Source of the DNA: Isoetes taiwanensis
Taxonomy: Eukaryota > Streptophyta > Lycopodiopsida > Isoetales > Isoetaceae
Assembly: GCA_021234155.1 (NCBI GenBank)
Contig: JAJEKV010000132.1
Span: forward strand, 370,001-434,000
Direction: 5' to 3'
Length of the DNA: 64,000 nucleotides
This document shows positions 48,269 through 58,400 of this stretch, piece after piece; position 1 is the stretch's first letter, and every line of letters starts with the position of its first letter. The translations under genes and the position numbers were made by a program. The notes below the pieces were generated by a model, which was given only the letters and a program-made list of their open reading frames with translations, searched no databases and had not been told where the DNA came from.

Positions 48269-50128
48269 GTCGATGCCTGCAAATCGAAATGGTGGATGGA
48301 GCTTAAGGCATGGAACGGATGTCCAATATTTGAAGCTGGCCAACCAAAGGGATCTGAGCCTCTTACAAAATGCAAAATAGTAGCAAACTCTGGTTGCAAT
48401 AAGAAATATCGTGATGCGTACATCTTCGCAGCTCGATCTGGCAAAATACCTGCAGATTGTAACAATGGCGAGAAACATGAGGCAATTGATCTCAAGAACA
48501 TCCATTTTATCGGGTGCCCTCTAAAACTGCGCAAACAAAGATCCTTCACGTTGATGGGAATCAAAATCTTGAGGACCAAAATCTGGGATGATAGGATAAC
48601 CTTTGCTATCGAAATCAAAGCCATTCAAATCAATTGGGCGGACATGCAAATACTCAGCTTCAATCTCCATAATGGTGTTATTACAAGCTGCCAATCGTGA
48701 TGACATCTACATAATTCTTCTGGAAGTCAAGGCTTAGATCTGTCATTTTCTGGAGTATATCAGCAAGATAATGTAACACATAGATAACCTGGAACATGTG
48801 CAAATATATCAGTCATCTATGAGAAAAATATAAGTTATCCATTTTTCAAAAAGGAATATTACCTTGAAGTCTCTTAATTTGTCATACAACGTCATTCCTT
48901 CCTCCTTTAGAACGTTCAAGATCGGCTCCATCACAAAGCTTTTGATTGCACGATGTCTACTAAGCCATCGTGTTTGCTGAATTCCTTGTGCCTTTGGCCC
49001 GTCATATTCAAGTTCTCTCTCCATTGCAGTCAACGGAGAGAGAAATAAATTTAATCTGTTTGTACTTCTAGAAAAAAACACTAGCAACCTTATTGAAGAA
49101 TGCATCTATGGAACTGCATATGGCCTCACAATCAGGAAAATCAGCAGCAGCCTCAAGACAAAGATTGGTGCGATGTGCCACACAATGTATGCTAGTCATA
49201 AATGGGTTGACATGTTTCTTAAGACGCGCATCAACACCAGTATTGCAGCCCGTCATAACCGAAGCTCCATCAGATCCAAATGAGATAAATTTGGATGCAT
49301 CCAAGTCACACTCTTTCACTTTTTCTATGATGACCTCATAGATAGATGCTGCAGTACCGTCAACCACTTTACTAATAGAAAGAAAGGCTGTAACAACATG
49401 TGGTCCTTCTAAAAATGTGGCAAACATGATCAAGTGTTTTGTCGTACTAATATCAGTAGACTCGTCAACCATAATTCCATAAACGGGATTTTGCCTAATT
49501 CTTTCCCATGTGGCTGCTTCAATAGCCTTACTAATACTGTTGACAAATATAGCACATGCTTTTCCATTCTCATATTTTCCATTCTCATAGTGTCCTGTCA
49601 GATTCTTAGCATCACATGCACGCAGCAACAAAACAAGCTTTTCAAATTTCCTGAATGCTAGATCTTCCTTTGCTATCATATATGCATATCTAAAGAGATT
49701 AGTAAGAGAAGCATTGGCTGAAGTTCTTCTTTTCTTTACTACTTTCTCCATAGAGTTCTTTCCTCCTTGTACTGCCAACCATGATGCATGCCTATGGCCA
49801 TCACTACTAGCATGCTCAAAAAATGCAGAAGTTCTTATATTCATTGATTCTTGGCATCCAAATGGACTTCTGTTCTTTGTGTCCATTTTACAAAATTTAC
49901 AAAAGGCTCTATTTCATGCTGGAACTCCAACCATTCCCAATCTCTTAGCCAAGAGTCTTGCCATAGCTTTCTGTTCTTCAAAATCTTTTGCTGCTCATCA
50001 TGATCAATTTCGTCTCCAACAATTGGAGCAGAGGCTTCAGTATTAGCTTCAGCTCTCCAAAAGCAAGACATTTGCAATATTGAAGCCTGGTCTGCTCTTC
50101 GTTTGTTGCTGCTCTTCTTTGTCCTCAT
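48240..50128 (-). pseudogene. hAT-superfamily transposase relic (DUF4371 type)
   Basis: Read on the minus strand from 50128. The N-terminal part includes a Cys-containing block, CKMDTK (around 49880, one frameshift away from the preceding frame), resembling the zinc finger of KIAA1586/ZNF862-like hAT proteins. The core frame 49068-49886 has 272 residues with VDESTDISTTKHLIMF, SFGSDGASVMTG and HCVAHRTNLCL, the DDE-containing RNase H-like core. A further frame (48809-49105) has GIQQTRWLSRHRAI, and an exon-like piece at 48670-48800 reads YLADILQKMTDLSLDF, both typical further C-terminal. Frameshifts or introns separate the pieces and no terminal inverted repeats were found, so it may be a relic or a domesticated gene. 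Confidence 0.75.
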
Positions 50129-50421
50129 ATTTACCTATTCACACATTCAAGAATATAATTAGTATCTGTAGACATAGAGAAGCAAAGAAAGCTTGATTTT
50201 GCCTACACCTTTCCCTCTTTCTTTCTCTTCCTTCTCCTCTTTGCAGGCCTTCTTCTTGGAGGAAAAGAGCCTCTAAGAAATTGAAATGGAGAGCCAGAAG
50301 GAGGTATTCTAATTTCTGGCGGGCAAATCCAAAAGCGGTGGAAGATTTAACTCAGGCGGCCGTCTTCCTGGGTCGCACTGCCATGCCGCTTGCTTCAATG
50401 CTTTGCTTAGGTCGAGAAAAA
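50129..50421. other. Left flank of the LTR retrotransposon
   Basis: About 290 bp between the hAT relic and the 5' LTR, with no gene recognised. The last five bases, AAAAA, match the five bases after the 3' LTR and form the target-site duplication. Confidence 0.6.
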
Positions 50422-52018
50422 TGTGACGTTCCAGCATAATATACGCCCAATACGTATATTATACTGCCACGTCACACGTACATGTCACAAGTGACATGTA
50501 CTTGAGAGTAGGACAACGTTGCACCTAGGAGCTAAAGGTTGCACCTAGGGGGCAACCTTGGATGTTGGGTATGTAATTAAACATACACAACAAAAGGTTC
50601 CTTGTTCATCCATTTCCAAATGGCTTAAAGCCATTTGCCCATGTGGATGCCCTAACCTAGATAGGGTCTATATAAGGGCTAAAACCCTAGACCCTAGCTC
50701 TCCTTTCACTTTGCCAATTAGGGTTTTCTAGAGCTTCCTTTCCTCTTTCGCATTTAGGGCTTTCCTGGGCCAATTCGGCCAGGGTAAAGCTCGAAATCGC
50801 ATTGCCAGGCTCCGAAAAGTCGGATTTGCACAACAGGTTGCTGAGTAGCAGTTGTCTTCGGCAAGATCAAGAGCATGGACGCCCGAGGATCGGGAGCAAG
50901 CCAAGGAGCAGGTATCTAGTTGTTTCGTCACAGCAAAACCGTCTTTAGGCATGGCAATATGCCGGTTTAGTATGTTAGATCATCTCTGGAAGCCTTGTAG
51001 ATCCCTAGATCTGAGACTCTAACGAATGAACCTAACATTGGATGTTAAGTAGATAGATTGATATGATTCTCTATCTACGCTCGTGATATTGCATGTATTC
51101 CACTGTGATCTCCTTGTTGTGGGAAGGGGGTAGAGACCTAAAGGTCGTGTAGAAGATGCTCCTAGCATAGCACCTTAGTTCCCACATAATTGCGGCCCGT
51201 GCACAGGAGCCCACCTGGCTGTGGGTGAAGGGGCAAGGCCGGTTGATAAGGAGGAACTTGTCTCATCGCGGACTGACCCCTCCGGTAGTAAAGCCTATCG
51301 GGGTCTTTGCCGGGCTAGGCTTAATGGCTTGTCACCTGCGTGTGGGCAAGGCATGAGCTCGACACTCGTGGGGTGGTGGATATGACCTTCCCGGTGAGTT
51401 CAAGTCGAATAAGGGCAAGTGGCCCTCTAGCCGCCTGCGATGAGCATGGATACCTTCGGAGGAGAGGCAGCTCTCTTCCCCGCCTCATCGGGGTTGGGGA
51501 GATGCAACCCCAGTAGTAGCCCCTCCGGCTATTCACCGGCAAGAAGTTACGGCCAGAAGTCCCAACACTTTTCAGCCTACTACCGCAAAGTGTGCACGGA
51601 GGGGCGGATGGAGTGGACTACCCTAAGCCATGTTCTATGCCAGCCAAATCCATTGCCATGAATTTCGGCCCGCAGTGAACTCGGAGGCCTAGCCGCCGGT
51701 CATCCCCTTGAGTCCGAGCCCCGGTAGGATCTCTCCTTTGTATTATTGTTATGAAGGTATTGCTGACTCTGTGATGTTGCTATTGTTATGGTGATTGTGT
51801 TGTATATTATTGGTTGTGCTCACGTTTGTTTGTTACGCTTCCGCAGATAGGTCGATCCGATGGAAGACGGATGAATGACACATCCACTCTTCCCTTGCTG
51901 GCTCTGCCCCCATGGGAGTGGAGTCAGGTGGATGGCCCCCGCCGCAACCGCTGCCGGGGGAATGCTCCTCCTTCGAAAGTAACGGCGGGCATCGTGATAA
52001 GGAGTAGGGGACGCCACG
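50422..52018 (+). repeat. 5' LTR
   Basis: About 1.6 kb, matching 62171-63758. It starts TGTGACGT. Near the start are dyads: GTACATGTCAC with its complement at 50478-50501, and a CGTATATTA motif. A TATA box, CTATATAAG, lies at 50668-50676, followed by AAACCCTA teloboxes, so transcription probably starts near 50700. Confidence 0.93.
50668..50676 (+). promoter_or_regulatory. LTR TATA box
   Basis: CTATATAAG followed by GGGCTAAAACCCTAGACCC, repeated at the same place in the 3' LTR (62417-62425). The context and position fit the U3 promoter. Confidence 0.7.
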
Positions 52019-52019
52019 G

Positions 52020-52031
52020 TGGGTATCGAGC
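52020..52031 (+). other. Primer binding site (initiator tRNA-Met)
   Basis: TGGGTATCGAGC follows the 5' LTR directly. The canonical plant site is TGGTATCAGAGC; the observed form differs by a G insertion and the loss of A from CAG. Similar losses at CAG occur elsewhere in the element, so an error in the base sequence is likely. Confidence 0.7.
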
Positions 52032-52228
52032 ATGATCTTGGCATCCAAGATCGGTTAATCGCCATTTCTCCCTTAGGACTAACAGTAGATTCGAGTCTTG
52101 GGGTATAGCCACCCAAGCAAGAGCTCGAACAATTGGGAAAATTTCCAATTTTTGGGTAGATTTTAGCTCCATGATAGGTTGCTAGTGAAGTATAGCATCT
52201 TTCCCAACCTAAATTGCCAAAAATTAGG

Positions 52229-52302
52229 CCACCCCTCACAGAGTGCGCCCAGCACCATTCGGTTCGCAAACCGATTCCGCCCAGGTGCACTGTGTGAGTG
52301 GT
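52229..52302. promoter_or_regulatory. Dyad-symmetric element, copy 1
   Basis: CCTCACAGAGTGCGCC at the left and the roughly complementary GGTGCACTGTGTGAGTGG at the right enclose an inner dyad, TCGGTTCGCAAACCGA. It can form a two-tier stem-loop in DNA or RNA. Upstream of ORF1. Confidence 0.75.
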
Positions 52303-52443
52303 TGACCTCCGTTGACATAGTTAGGTGTCCCAATTAATTAAGATAATGGTGTAGTTTGGCTTATTTCCTTAGTTCTAGATAGGTTTGTATGTTATAACAC
52401 TAAGAAACTCCCTGTAAATTGTAAAATAGCCTCAAAAACAGTC

Positions 52444-52515
52444 GACCCCTCACAGAGTGCGCCCAGACCCTTTCGGTTGGTAATCCAATCTGGCCCAGGC
52501 GCACTGTGTGAGTGG
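52444..52515. promoter_or_regulatory. Dyad-symmetric element, copy 2
   Basis: Same outer arms (CCTCACAGAGTGCGCC and GGCGCACTGTGTGAGTGG). The inner dyad is degenerate in this copy. It lies about 120 bp before the ORF1 TATA box. Confidence 0.75.
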
Positions 52516-52631
52516 TGGGTGTTTTGGAGTATGGTGAACCCAGACGAATGCCTCGTACCTTCGCTAATGCCCTAGTTTGTTTTTTTTTTTCCCCATATGA
52601 ATTGCAGGTCCCAACCCTAAATCCCACCTCC

Positions 52632-52640
52632 CTATAAATA
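52632..52640 (+). promoter_or_regulatory. TATA box of the H3-like ORF1
   Basis: CTATAAATA lies 102 bp before the ATG at 52742, spaced right for a start site near 52665. A separate promoter for this ORF is inferred from the sequence alone. Confidence 0.5.
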
Positions 52641-52741
52641 GAAAATTAGGGTTTCCATTTTACCCCCACCTTTCCCGGAGAACAGCTCGCCCAAGAAGAC
52701 GATCTTCAGGCGCCAAAGCTCGAAACCCGACAAACAAAAGC

Positions 52742-53924
52742 ATGGCACGGACGAAACAGACTGCCCGCAAGGTTGTGCCACCCGGTTATGTGAGTGCCCA
52801 AGAGCGAGCCGTCCGACAGAAGGCCAGACGGAGGCAAGTGCACATCGGGGAAGAGGAGGCACCGGTTGAACCACCTAACCCTAACCCTGAGGAGGTATCG
52901 GAGAACCTTGACTGGGAGGCGGACGCGGCGGCGGAGCTGCGGAGGGAGCTGCTGAGGGAGATCTTCGGGGATAATGAGGAACCAGAGCAGGAACCGAAGA
53001 AGAAGAAGAGGGAAAGGGAGGAAGGCGAGCCGAGGAAATCCAAGGCGGAGCGTCGGAAGGAAAAGGAAGAGCGAAGAAAGAGGAGGGAGGAGAAGGAACA
53101 GAAGAGGGAGGAAAGGAGGAAGCGCAAAGAGGAGCGGGAGAGGGTGAGAGCGGAGAAGGGTAAGGACCCGGAAGTGCCAGCGGAGAAGCCGAAGAAGAAG
53201 AAGACACCGGCCGTGGCAGTAACCATACAGGAGCCGGATCCTGAGAAGCCCCCATCTTCGTCTGACTCCGAACCTGAGGAGGGAGCGGGAGGACACGAAC
53301 CAGGAGAGACTTCGGGCCCTTCAAACCCAATACCGGAGGATGAAGACCCTGTGGCTAACGCACCGCCCTATCCTAAATGGCCGTCGCCGAAGCACCCCAG
53401 CGACAGCACCAAGAAACCAAGGCCGCAGAGGGAGTCCTATGCGCTGAAGCGGGACTTGCAGTACCGGAAGGAGCTAAAGGAGTATACTGCGTACATGAAA
53501 ATGCACGAAGAATACTCCAAATACTACGAAGAACACAGAGTGAAGACCATTGAGGGAGGTCGGCCAACGAAGAAGAACACGTTGAAGCGCCCACCGGAAC
53601 AGCCAACCCCTCCGAAGAAGCCGATGAAAAGGCCGGCGGACTCAAAATTCGCGAGGGCGGCCCAAGAAATTAAGCACTTCCAGCAGAGCTATGGCTTCCT
53701 CATTCCCAGAGCCCCCTTTGCACGTCTAACGAGGGAGATTTTGCAGGAGTTCGACCCATCCAAACGGGTCACGGACGACATGTTGCTCGCGACCGCAGAG
53801 GCGTCGGAGCAAAGACATCGCACATTACTGAAGACTCGTCGCGTGTGCTCAGCACGCTAAGAGAGTGACTTGTATGCCCAAAGATATTAGACTAGCTCAG
53901 TGTATTAAGAAGGAGGGCCCCTGA
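52742..53924 (+). CDS. Retrotransposon-encoded histone H3-like protein (ORF1)
   Basis: The uninterrupted frame is 372 residues (to 53860). Residues 2-10 are ARTKQTARK, identical to the histone H3 tail 1-9 with K4 and K9; position 10 is Val in place of Ser. Residues about 50-300 are a charged linker: an acidic patch, a long Lys/Glu/Arg-rich predicted coiled coil or helix (about 78-145), then Pro-rich basic segments that could serve as nuclear signals. Residues 302-372 match the H3 histone fold: EIKHFQQSYGFLI against H3 EIRRYQKSTELLI, and LIPRAPFARLTREILQEF against LIRKLPFQRLVREIAQDF (11 of 18 identical), then the alpha-2 helix. The frame stops early, but one frame over HAKRVTCMPKDIRLAQ continues, matching H3 alpha-3 (HAKRVTIMPKDIQLAR), to a stop at 53922. 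A single-base indel near 53830-53845 would join them. It could join nucleosomes or act as a tail decoy; the role is inference, the homology is plain. Confidence 0.92.
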
Positions 53925-54063
53925 ACTATTGTAAATGACCTTTTCCTTGGTATAAATCTATAATTTTGATAAATAAATAAGTCCAATCGAGTTTAAATAG
54001 GGTGTATTGCCGAATTCTACATTTAGAAATAGCAAAGTTCGGAACAAACCAGGCATTTTGATC

Positions 54064-54136
54064 CCACCCCTCACAGAGTGCGCCCCAACCCATTCGGTTT
54101 GCAAACCGATCCCACCTCAAGACTGTGGTGAGTGGT
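54064..54136. promoter_or_regulatory. Dyad-symmetric element, copy 3
   Basis: Outer arm CCTCACAGAGTGCGCC with a perfect inner dyad ATCGGTTTGC type (TTCGGTTTGCAAACCGAT). The right arm is altered (GACTGTGGTGAGTGG). Confidence 0.7.
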
Positions 54137-54266
54137 TGAGCATGGTTTGGTGCCAAATCTTGCCTAAATGCAGAAAGTAGGTATACTATTCGACCTAACT
54201 CATCCCAGTTAGTAGGAATTGACCCCTAATCTGTCCAAATTGGCCAACGCCGAGTCAAATGGAGCT

Positions 54267-54340
54267 CCACCCCTCACAGAGTGCGCCCAGACCCATTTGG
54301 TTTGGAATTCGATTCCACCCTGGCGCACTGTGTGAGTGGT
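54267..54340. promoter_or_regulatory. Dyad-symmetric element, copy 4
   Basis: Best outer arms: CCACCCCTCACAGAGTGCGC and TGGCGCACTGTGTGAGTGGT. Inner dyad partly degraded (TTTGGTTTGGAATTCGATT). Confidence 0.75.
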
Positions 54341-54471
54341 CGAACCCCAAACTCCACCACAACTTGCCCAAATAAGGCGAGTAAAGGCTCAATCCTATCT
54401 ATCTCGATGAGATATCCAGGATTATGTCTTTAGTTCTCTAGTTTAGCATCATTAGTGACCTAAACAGCAGT

Positions 54472-54545
54472 CCACCCCTCACAGAGTGCGCCCCAACCAG
54501 TTCGGTTTGCAAACCGATCCCACCTGGCGACTGGGTGTGAGTGGT
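54472..54545. promoter_or_regulatory. Dyad-symmetric element, copy 5
   Basis: Outer left arm and inner dyad (TTCGGTTTGCAAACCGAT) are intact; the right arm reads GGCGACTGGGTGTGAGTGG. It lies about 160 bp before the ORF2 TATA box. Confidence 0.75.
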
Positions 54546-54705
54546 CTCGTCCGAATTCATCCAAGTTGTCCTTAGACGAAACAAAATCATTGCTTAGGGA
54601 CCCTTAGGAGCATTTCCAAGCCCAGTTAACCTATAAATCATACCTCTAGACCCCAGAAAGTCAGAGAATTGTAAACCTAAAATTTTCCCAAAATTAGGGT
54701 TTTGC

Positions 54706-54713
54706 CTATAAAG
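54706..54713 (+). promoter_or_regulatory. TATA box of ORF2
   Basis: CTATAAAG, preceded by AAATTAGGGTTTTGC, lies 115 bp before the ORF2 ATG at 54821. The spacing mirrors that of ORF1, supporting separate transcription units. Confidence 0.45.
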
Positions 54714-54820
54714 GGGAACCCAAGCGTCATTTGCACCTTCCAACCTCGCTCGCCCAAGCCGATTTTCTCGATCCTTAGGGCGCTCAGATCCGCCTCATCA
54801 TCCCCAGCTCCTCAGTGCTC

Positions 54821-56338
54821 ATGGCCACTTCTTCATTCAAGCGATGGTACAGCGCCACAGCTCATGTGGCTGAAGCTGACATCGAATCGGTCTTCAGTGT
54901 CTTCCGAAGGGAACTTGACATTGAGGCCACCATCAACGCCATTCCCTTCTACCAGAACATCATGTCTGAGTTCCATGCCAAGATAGGACCCTTTTTGGTA
55001 GAACTCCCACCTTGTGTAGGGTATTTTGCACCTAACACTGCCCTCAAGTCAGCCCTGCAAGATATCCCAAATGTAGATAAGTACTTAGAGAATAAAGCAG
55101 TCCGCCTTCCCAACTACATGTCCATCTCTGTCAATAGGAGGAGGTACTTCTCCTATACAGCAGCTGTAGCCATCTTTCTATCTCTTCGGGGTCAAACCCA
55201 GATAGGGGAACCCTCAGTGCAGCCTTTAGAAGTTGAACCCATAGCCATGGCCGCAGCAGAGGAGGAACGGATGCGAATTCGAAAGTAACGAAAGGGAAGA
55301 AGAGGAGGAGGATGAATACGAATCAGACCCGGAAGACCTGGATCTAGAACAAGAGAGGCAGCAAGCGGAACAGCAGATCCAAAACTTCGAAGAGGGACTG
55401 CGAGCAACAAGAAGAGCCCCACCACTCGGGGAGGGCATTACAAGCTTGACGCCGGTGTTCATAGCAGGCGAGGCATATCTAACCCTTCACGACATCAAGA
55501 ATCTTCCACAGTGCCGCGACAGAGGCCTTAGGGTGGATGAGATTTTACACCTTCTACGACAAAGAAAGTGCATCTCGACGACTTCATCGATCGAGAAGCT
55601 CGTGACTTCCCTATTAGCATAAGAGAAGCCGTGACCTTCACCGCTAGACATCATCGATATAGAGGCTTACGCAGCATCGCATGATGATGGTCAAACGGAA
55701 TTGCCCCTGGAGGAGGAGGAGTTCATCGCAATTCAGAACAAATGGGCATCAAAGGCAAGTCCACATCAGCATTAATACCGAAGCTCGCCAACACCCATCC
55801 CGGGCAAAGATGGAGGCAAGATCAACCTAAGGAGGCTGGTGCACCAAGACTTCGAGAGCTAGAGGAGATACCCAGTGGATGACTTTCGGGAAGGCATGTG
55901 GCAACTTCCTCGTCTGCCAAGAAACAGGGCATGATAAGGCGCCGATATACCGCCAAGATTCTTGCGGATGGGATCGGAAGAATAGCGGTTATTCACCGCC
56001 AATTTAGCCCAAGGGGTGAAGAAGGGGTCTTTATGCTTATCGCCCTCTCAGGGTTTGGACACCATGCACGATTACCTCCAAACATCAACCATGTTGTCCT
56101 GATCAAGAGAGCGATTGCATTGACCATCTTCGACTTTGCAATCCCTTATAGGCGGCAGGGCAGATTGGCAAAGGATGTTGCAGATACATCGGATAGGAGA
56201 ATTGCAGACATGGAGTCAGTACTCCAAGGAGGAACGTCAACAAATATCCTCAGGAACTTAACAGGATCATTAGGTACGGCCCAAGTGAAGAAATTTTTGG
56301 AGGACCACCCTGACTACCTCAAGAAATTTCAAGAGTAA
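54821..56338 (+). CDS. Retrotransposon ORF2, unknown function (frameshifted)
   Basis: Starts MATSSFKRW. The first open part (54821-55288) is followed in shifted frames by an acidic, Gln/Glu-rich segment (EYESDPEDLDLEQERQQAEQ), then SLTPVFIAGEAYLTLHDIKN, FIDREARDFPISIREAVTF, and an open C-terminal part (to 56338) ending DHPDYLKKFQE. The whole would be about 500 residues. Frame breaks occur near 55283, 55560, 55665 and 55880. I recognise no domain: it is not a protease, RT, integrase, envelope or histone by inspection. It is distinct from gag, which follows with its own capsid-like and zinc-knuckle parts. It may be a nucleocapsid-like or accessory protein; no function is assigned. Confidence 0.55.
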
Positions 56339-56462
56339 AAGTCTATTAATTTGCATGTAAAAGCTTATTATATATGAATATAATATATATCTCTTTTGTA
56401 TATAATTGCTCCCTCAAATTGTATAAGCAAGTAAAACAACGTAACACACAAAACAAGAACTA

Positions 56463-57922
56463 ATGATCAGAATGTACTCTAATGTGCATGCAGCTAGAGT
56501 ACCTAGAAACCTTGATGAACACAGGCAGCGAGAACAACAACGTACCCCGCCAAGGCGCTTCCAGCCGAGGAATTTGCGCCCCAGTAATTCAAGCGGAAAC
56601 ACCGAGAAGGAGCTATCCCAAATCAGATCTGACATCCATGACATAAGGGCATTGATAGCAGGGGCAGCAGCAATAGGAGGACAGGACCAGAATGTGCCCT
56701 TGCCGGAAACGCCAGCTGGCCGAACAGTGCAACGAAGGAAGAGAAGCAGAGGGAGAAGATCTCCTAGCTCGGGATCCTCAAGCTCCAGCTCGGATACAGA
56801 CTCGGCATCGGAAGAGCAGGAAGAAGAGGCACGAGGTCGCCGGCAGGATCCAAACCGTGACAGGGACAGATCACAGACTGATTATCAGAAGAAAGTTGAC
56901 TCCGCCCTTAGTAATGTGTGGAAAGCCAGAAAGTTAGAGCAGTTTTCAGGAGAAAACAGATCCGGAATGGAAGCAGAGGTATGGCTGGATGAGATGAGTG
57001 AGTATGGCAACGCCTATGGCATGAAAGATAAAGACAAAGGCAGGGTAGCAACAGCAAACCTCAAGGGTGCAGCTAGAATTTGGTGGAAGGGGTATGCCAA
57101 AGCACATGGGTCGAAAGCAGGACAGTTTGCAAAGTTCGTAAAGTTCGCCAAGGCATTCAAACATCATTATGTACCAAGAGAACATAAGTGCAACATGATG
57201 CAAAGAAGTTCTATAGGTCGCAACAGTGGGCAACAAATCACCCGAAATACACGGAGGAATTCATGAGACTAAGGCTTTATGTGCCAAAGTTGAGTGAAAA
57301 GCATGCGGTGGAAGGCTATATTGAAGGCTTGAACGATGAGATCCGCAAGCTTGTAAGGGCAATAAACCCGAAGTTTGTGTCAGAGGCAGAAGCAAAGGCC
57401 ATAAGTTTGCAAGGAACAGGTCCACAAGAGCAGGCATCAAGGCAGCAATATTTCCAGGATAAGGGGAAGAGCACAGGGGCTATAGCCCAAGGGCGGCAAG
57501 CCAAAGAGCTAGCAAGACGCAAAGACAATTCAAATTATGGGAAGCAAGGCAACACAAGTAGTGGCAAGGTGAAAAAAAAGGTAAGCTTCAAGGAGCAAGG
57601 AGCCAAGTCTAACTACTCCCAAGCGGTGAGGCAATTTCTGGCATCCATTCCCAAGGAAAAGAAGCAGGAATGTATAGAGAAACAGTTGTGTTTCAGATGC
57701 TTCCAGCCAGGGCATAGGACCAACAATTGCCCCCTGATTATGAATGCGGCATTGGCAGAGCTGGGATGGGAGACACCATCGGACGCAGACGACGACGACG
57801 AAGCACGGATTACATCCATGGTGAGTGTCACATCTTTGCGCCTATTGATACGTGGAATGCGTAAAAGTCAAGATAAGGTGATCTCAACTAACCGGGAAAA
57901 GCCCAAGAGAAATCCTTTATAG
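56463..57922 (+). CDS. Gag polyprotein (one frameshift)
   Basis: An N-terminal Arg/Ser-rich region ([20 protein letters not shown]) is followed by the retrotransposon gag domain: [20 protein letters not shown], then [13 protein letters not shown] and [12 protein letters not shown] frameshift near 57190-57210 separates this from the second half ([30 protein letters not shown]). The C-terminus has a CCHC zinc knuckle, [14 protein letters not shown] (about 57690-57731), which binds RNA. Gag forms the virus-like particle that packages the RNA. The order and length, about 480 residues, are normal for Ty3/gypsy. Confidence 0.9.
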
Positions 57923-58400
57923 TATTGATAGACTCTGGAAGCAGTCATAATTTTGCATCCCCTAGGATGGTAAGCATGTTGAAGTTAAAGCCGTTAAAGT
58001 CCAAGCCCAGGCCAGTGGTGTTAGCCAATGGAGCAATTAGGCATCTGGCCAGGAAGAGAATAAACTTCAATGTAGACTTGCCAGGTGTTAATGTTGCATT
58101 GGGAGCGGAAGTCATGAATATAGGCAAGTATGATCTCATTATTGGAATGGAATATCTTGGACCAACAGGAGCAATCATCGATTGTGGGAAACGTAAGGTG
58201 ACCTTAACAACGCCAGAGGGCAAAGTCATCGAAATCACAGGTAAAGAAGTAACCCCAATCATGCAATGCATGAGTAGTGAAAAATTGCTTAAGTGCATAA
58301 GAAAGCAGCAGGTGGCCTATCTCCTTAAGCTTGAGCTCCAAGATCAGGAGCCGGAGGGAGATAAAGAGATCAAAGAATCTAGCAAGCTTCCCAGGCCAAT
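57907..58400 (+). CDS. Pol: aspartic protease domain
   Basis: The active-site motif IDSGSSHNF lies at about 57928-57954, followed by [10 protein letters not shown] and the flap and hydrophobic strand region [17 protein letters not shown]. It cleaves the Gag-Pol polyprotein. It begins in a different frame from gag, immediately after the end of the gag frame, so a programmed shift or a base error is needed to express it. Confidence 0.88.

Larger units (their letters stand above)
53925..54820. other. Intergenic region between ORF1 and ORF2
   Basis: About 900 bp without coding sequence. It contains three of the five dyad elements and the ORF2 TATA box. A 3' processing site for ORF1 may lie near 53930-53990 (AATAAATAAATAAG at 53968) but this is not proven. 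Confidence 0.6.

Noticed and set aside
52742-52775. Chance match of ARTKQTARK to the H3 tail
   Set aside because: Nine identical residues at the exact N-terminus plus a separate histone-fold match at the C-terminus make chance untenable.
52706-53330. Long minus-strand open frames opposite ORF1
   Set aside because: They mirror the Arg/Glu/Lys-rich codons of the H3-like gene. Start context, TATA box and homology all support the plus strand.
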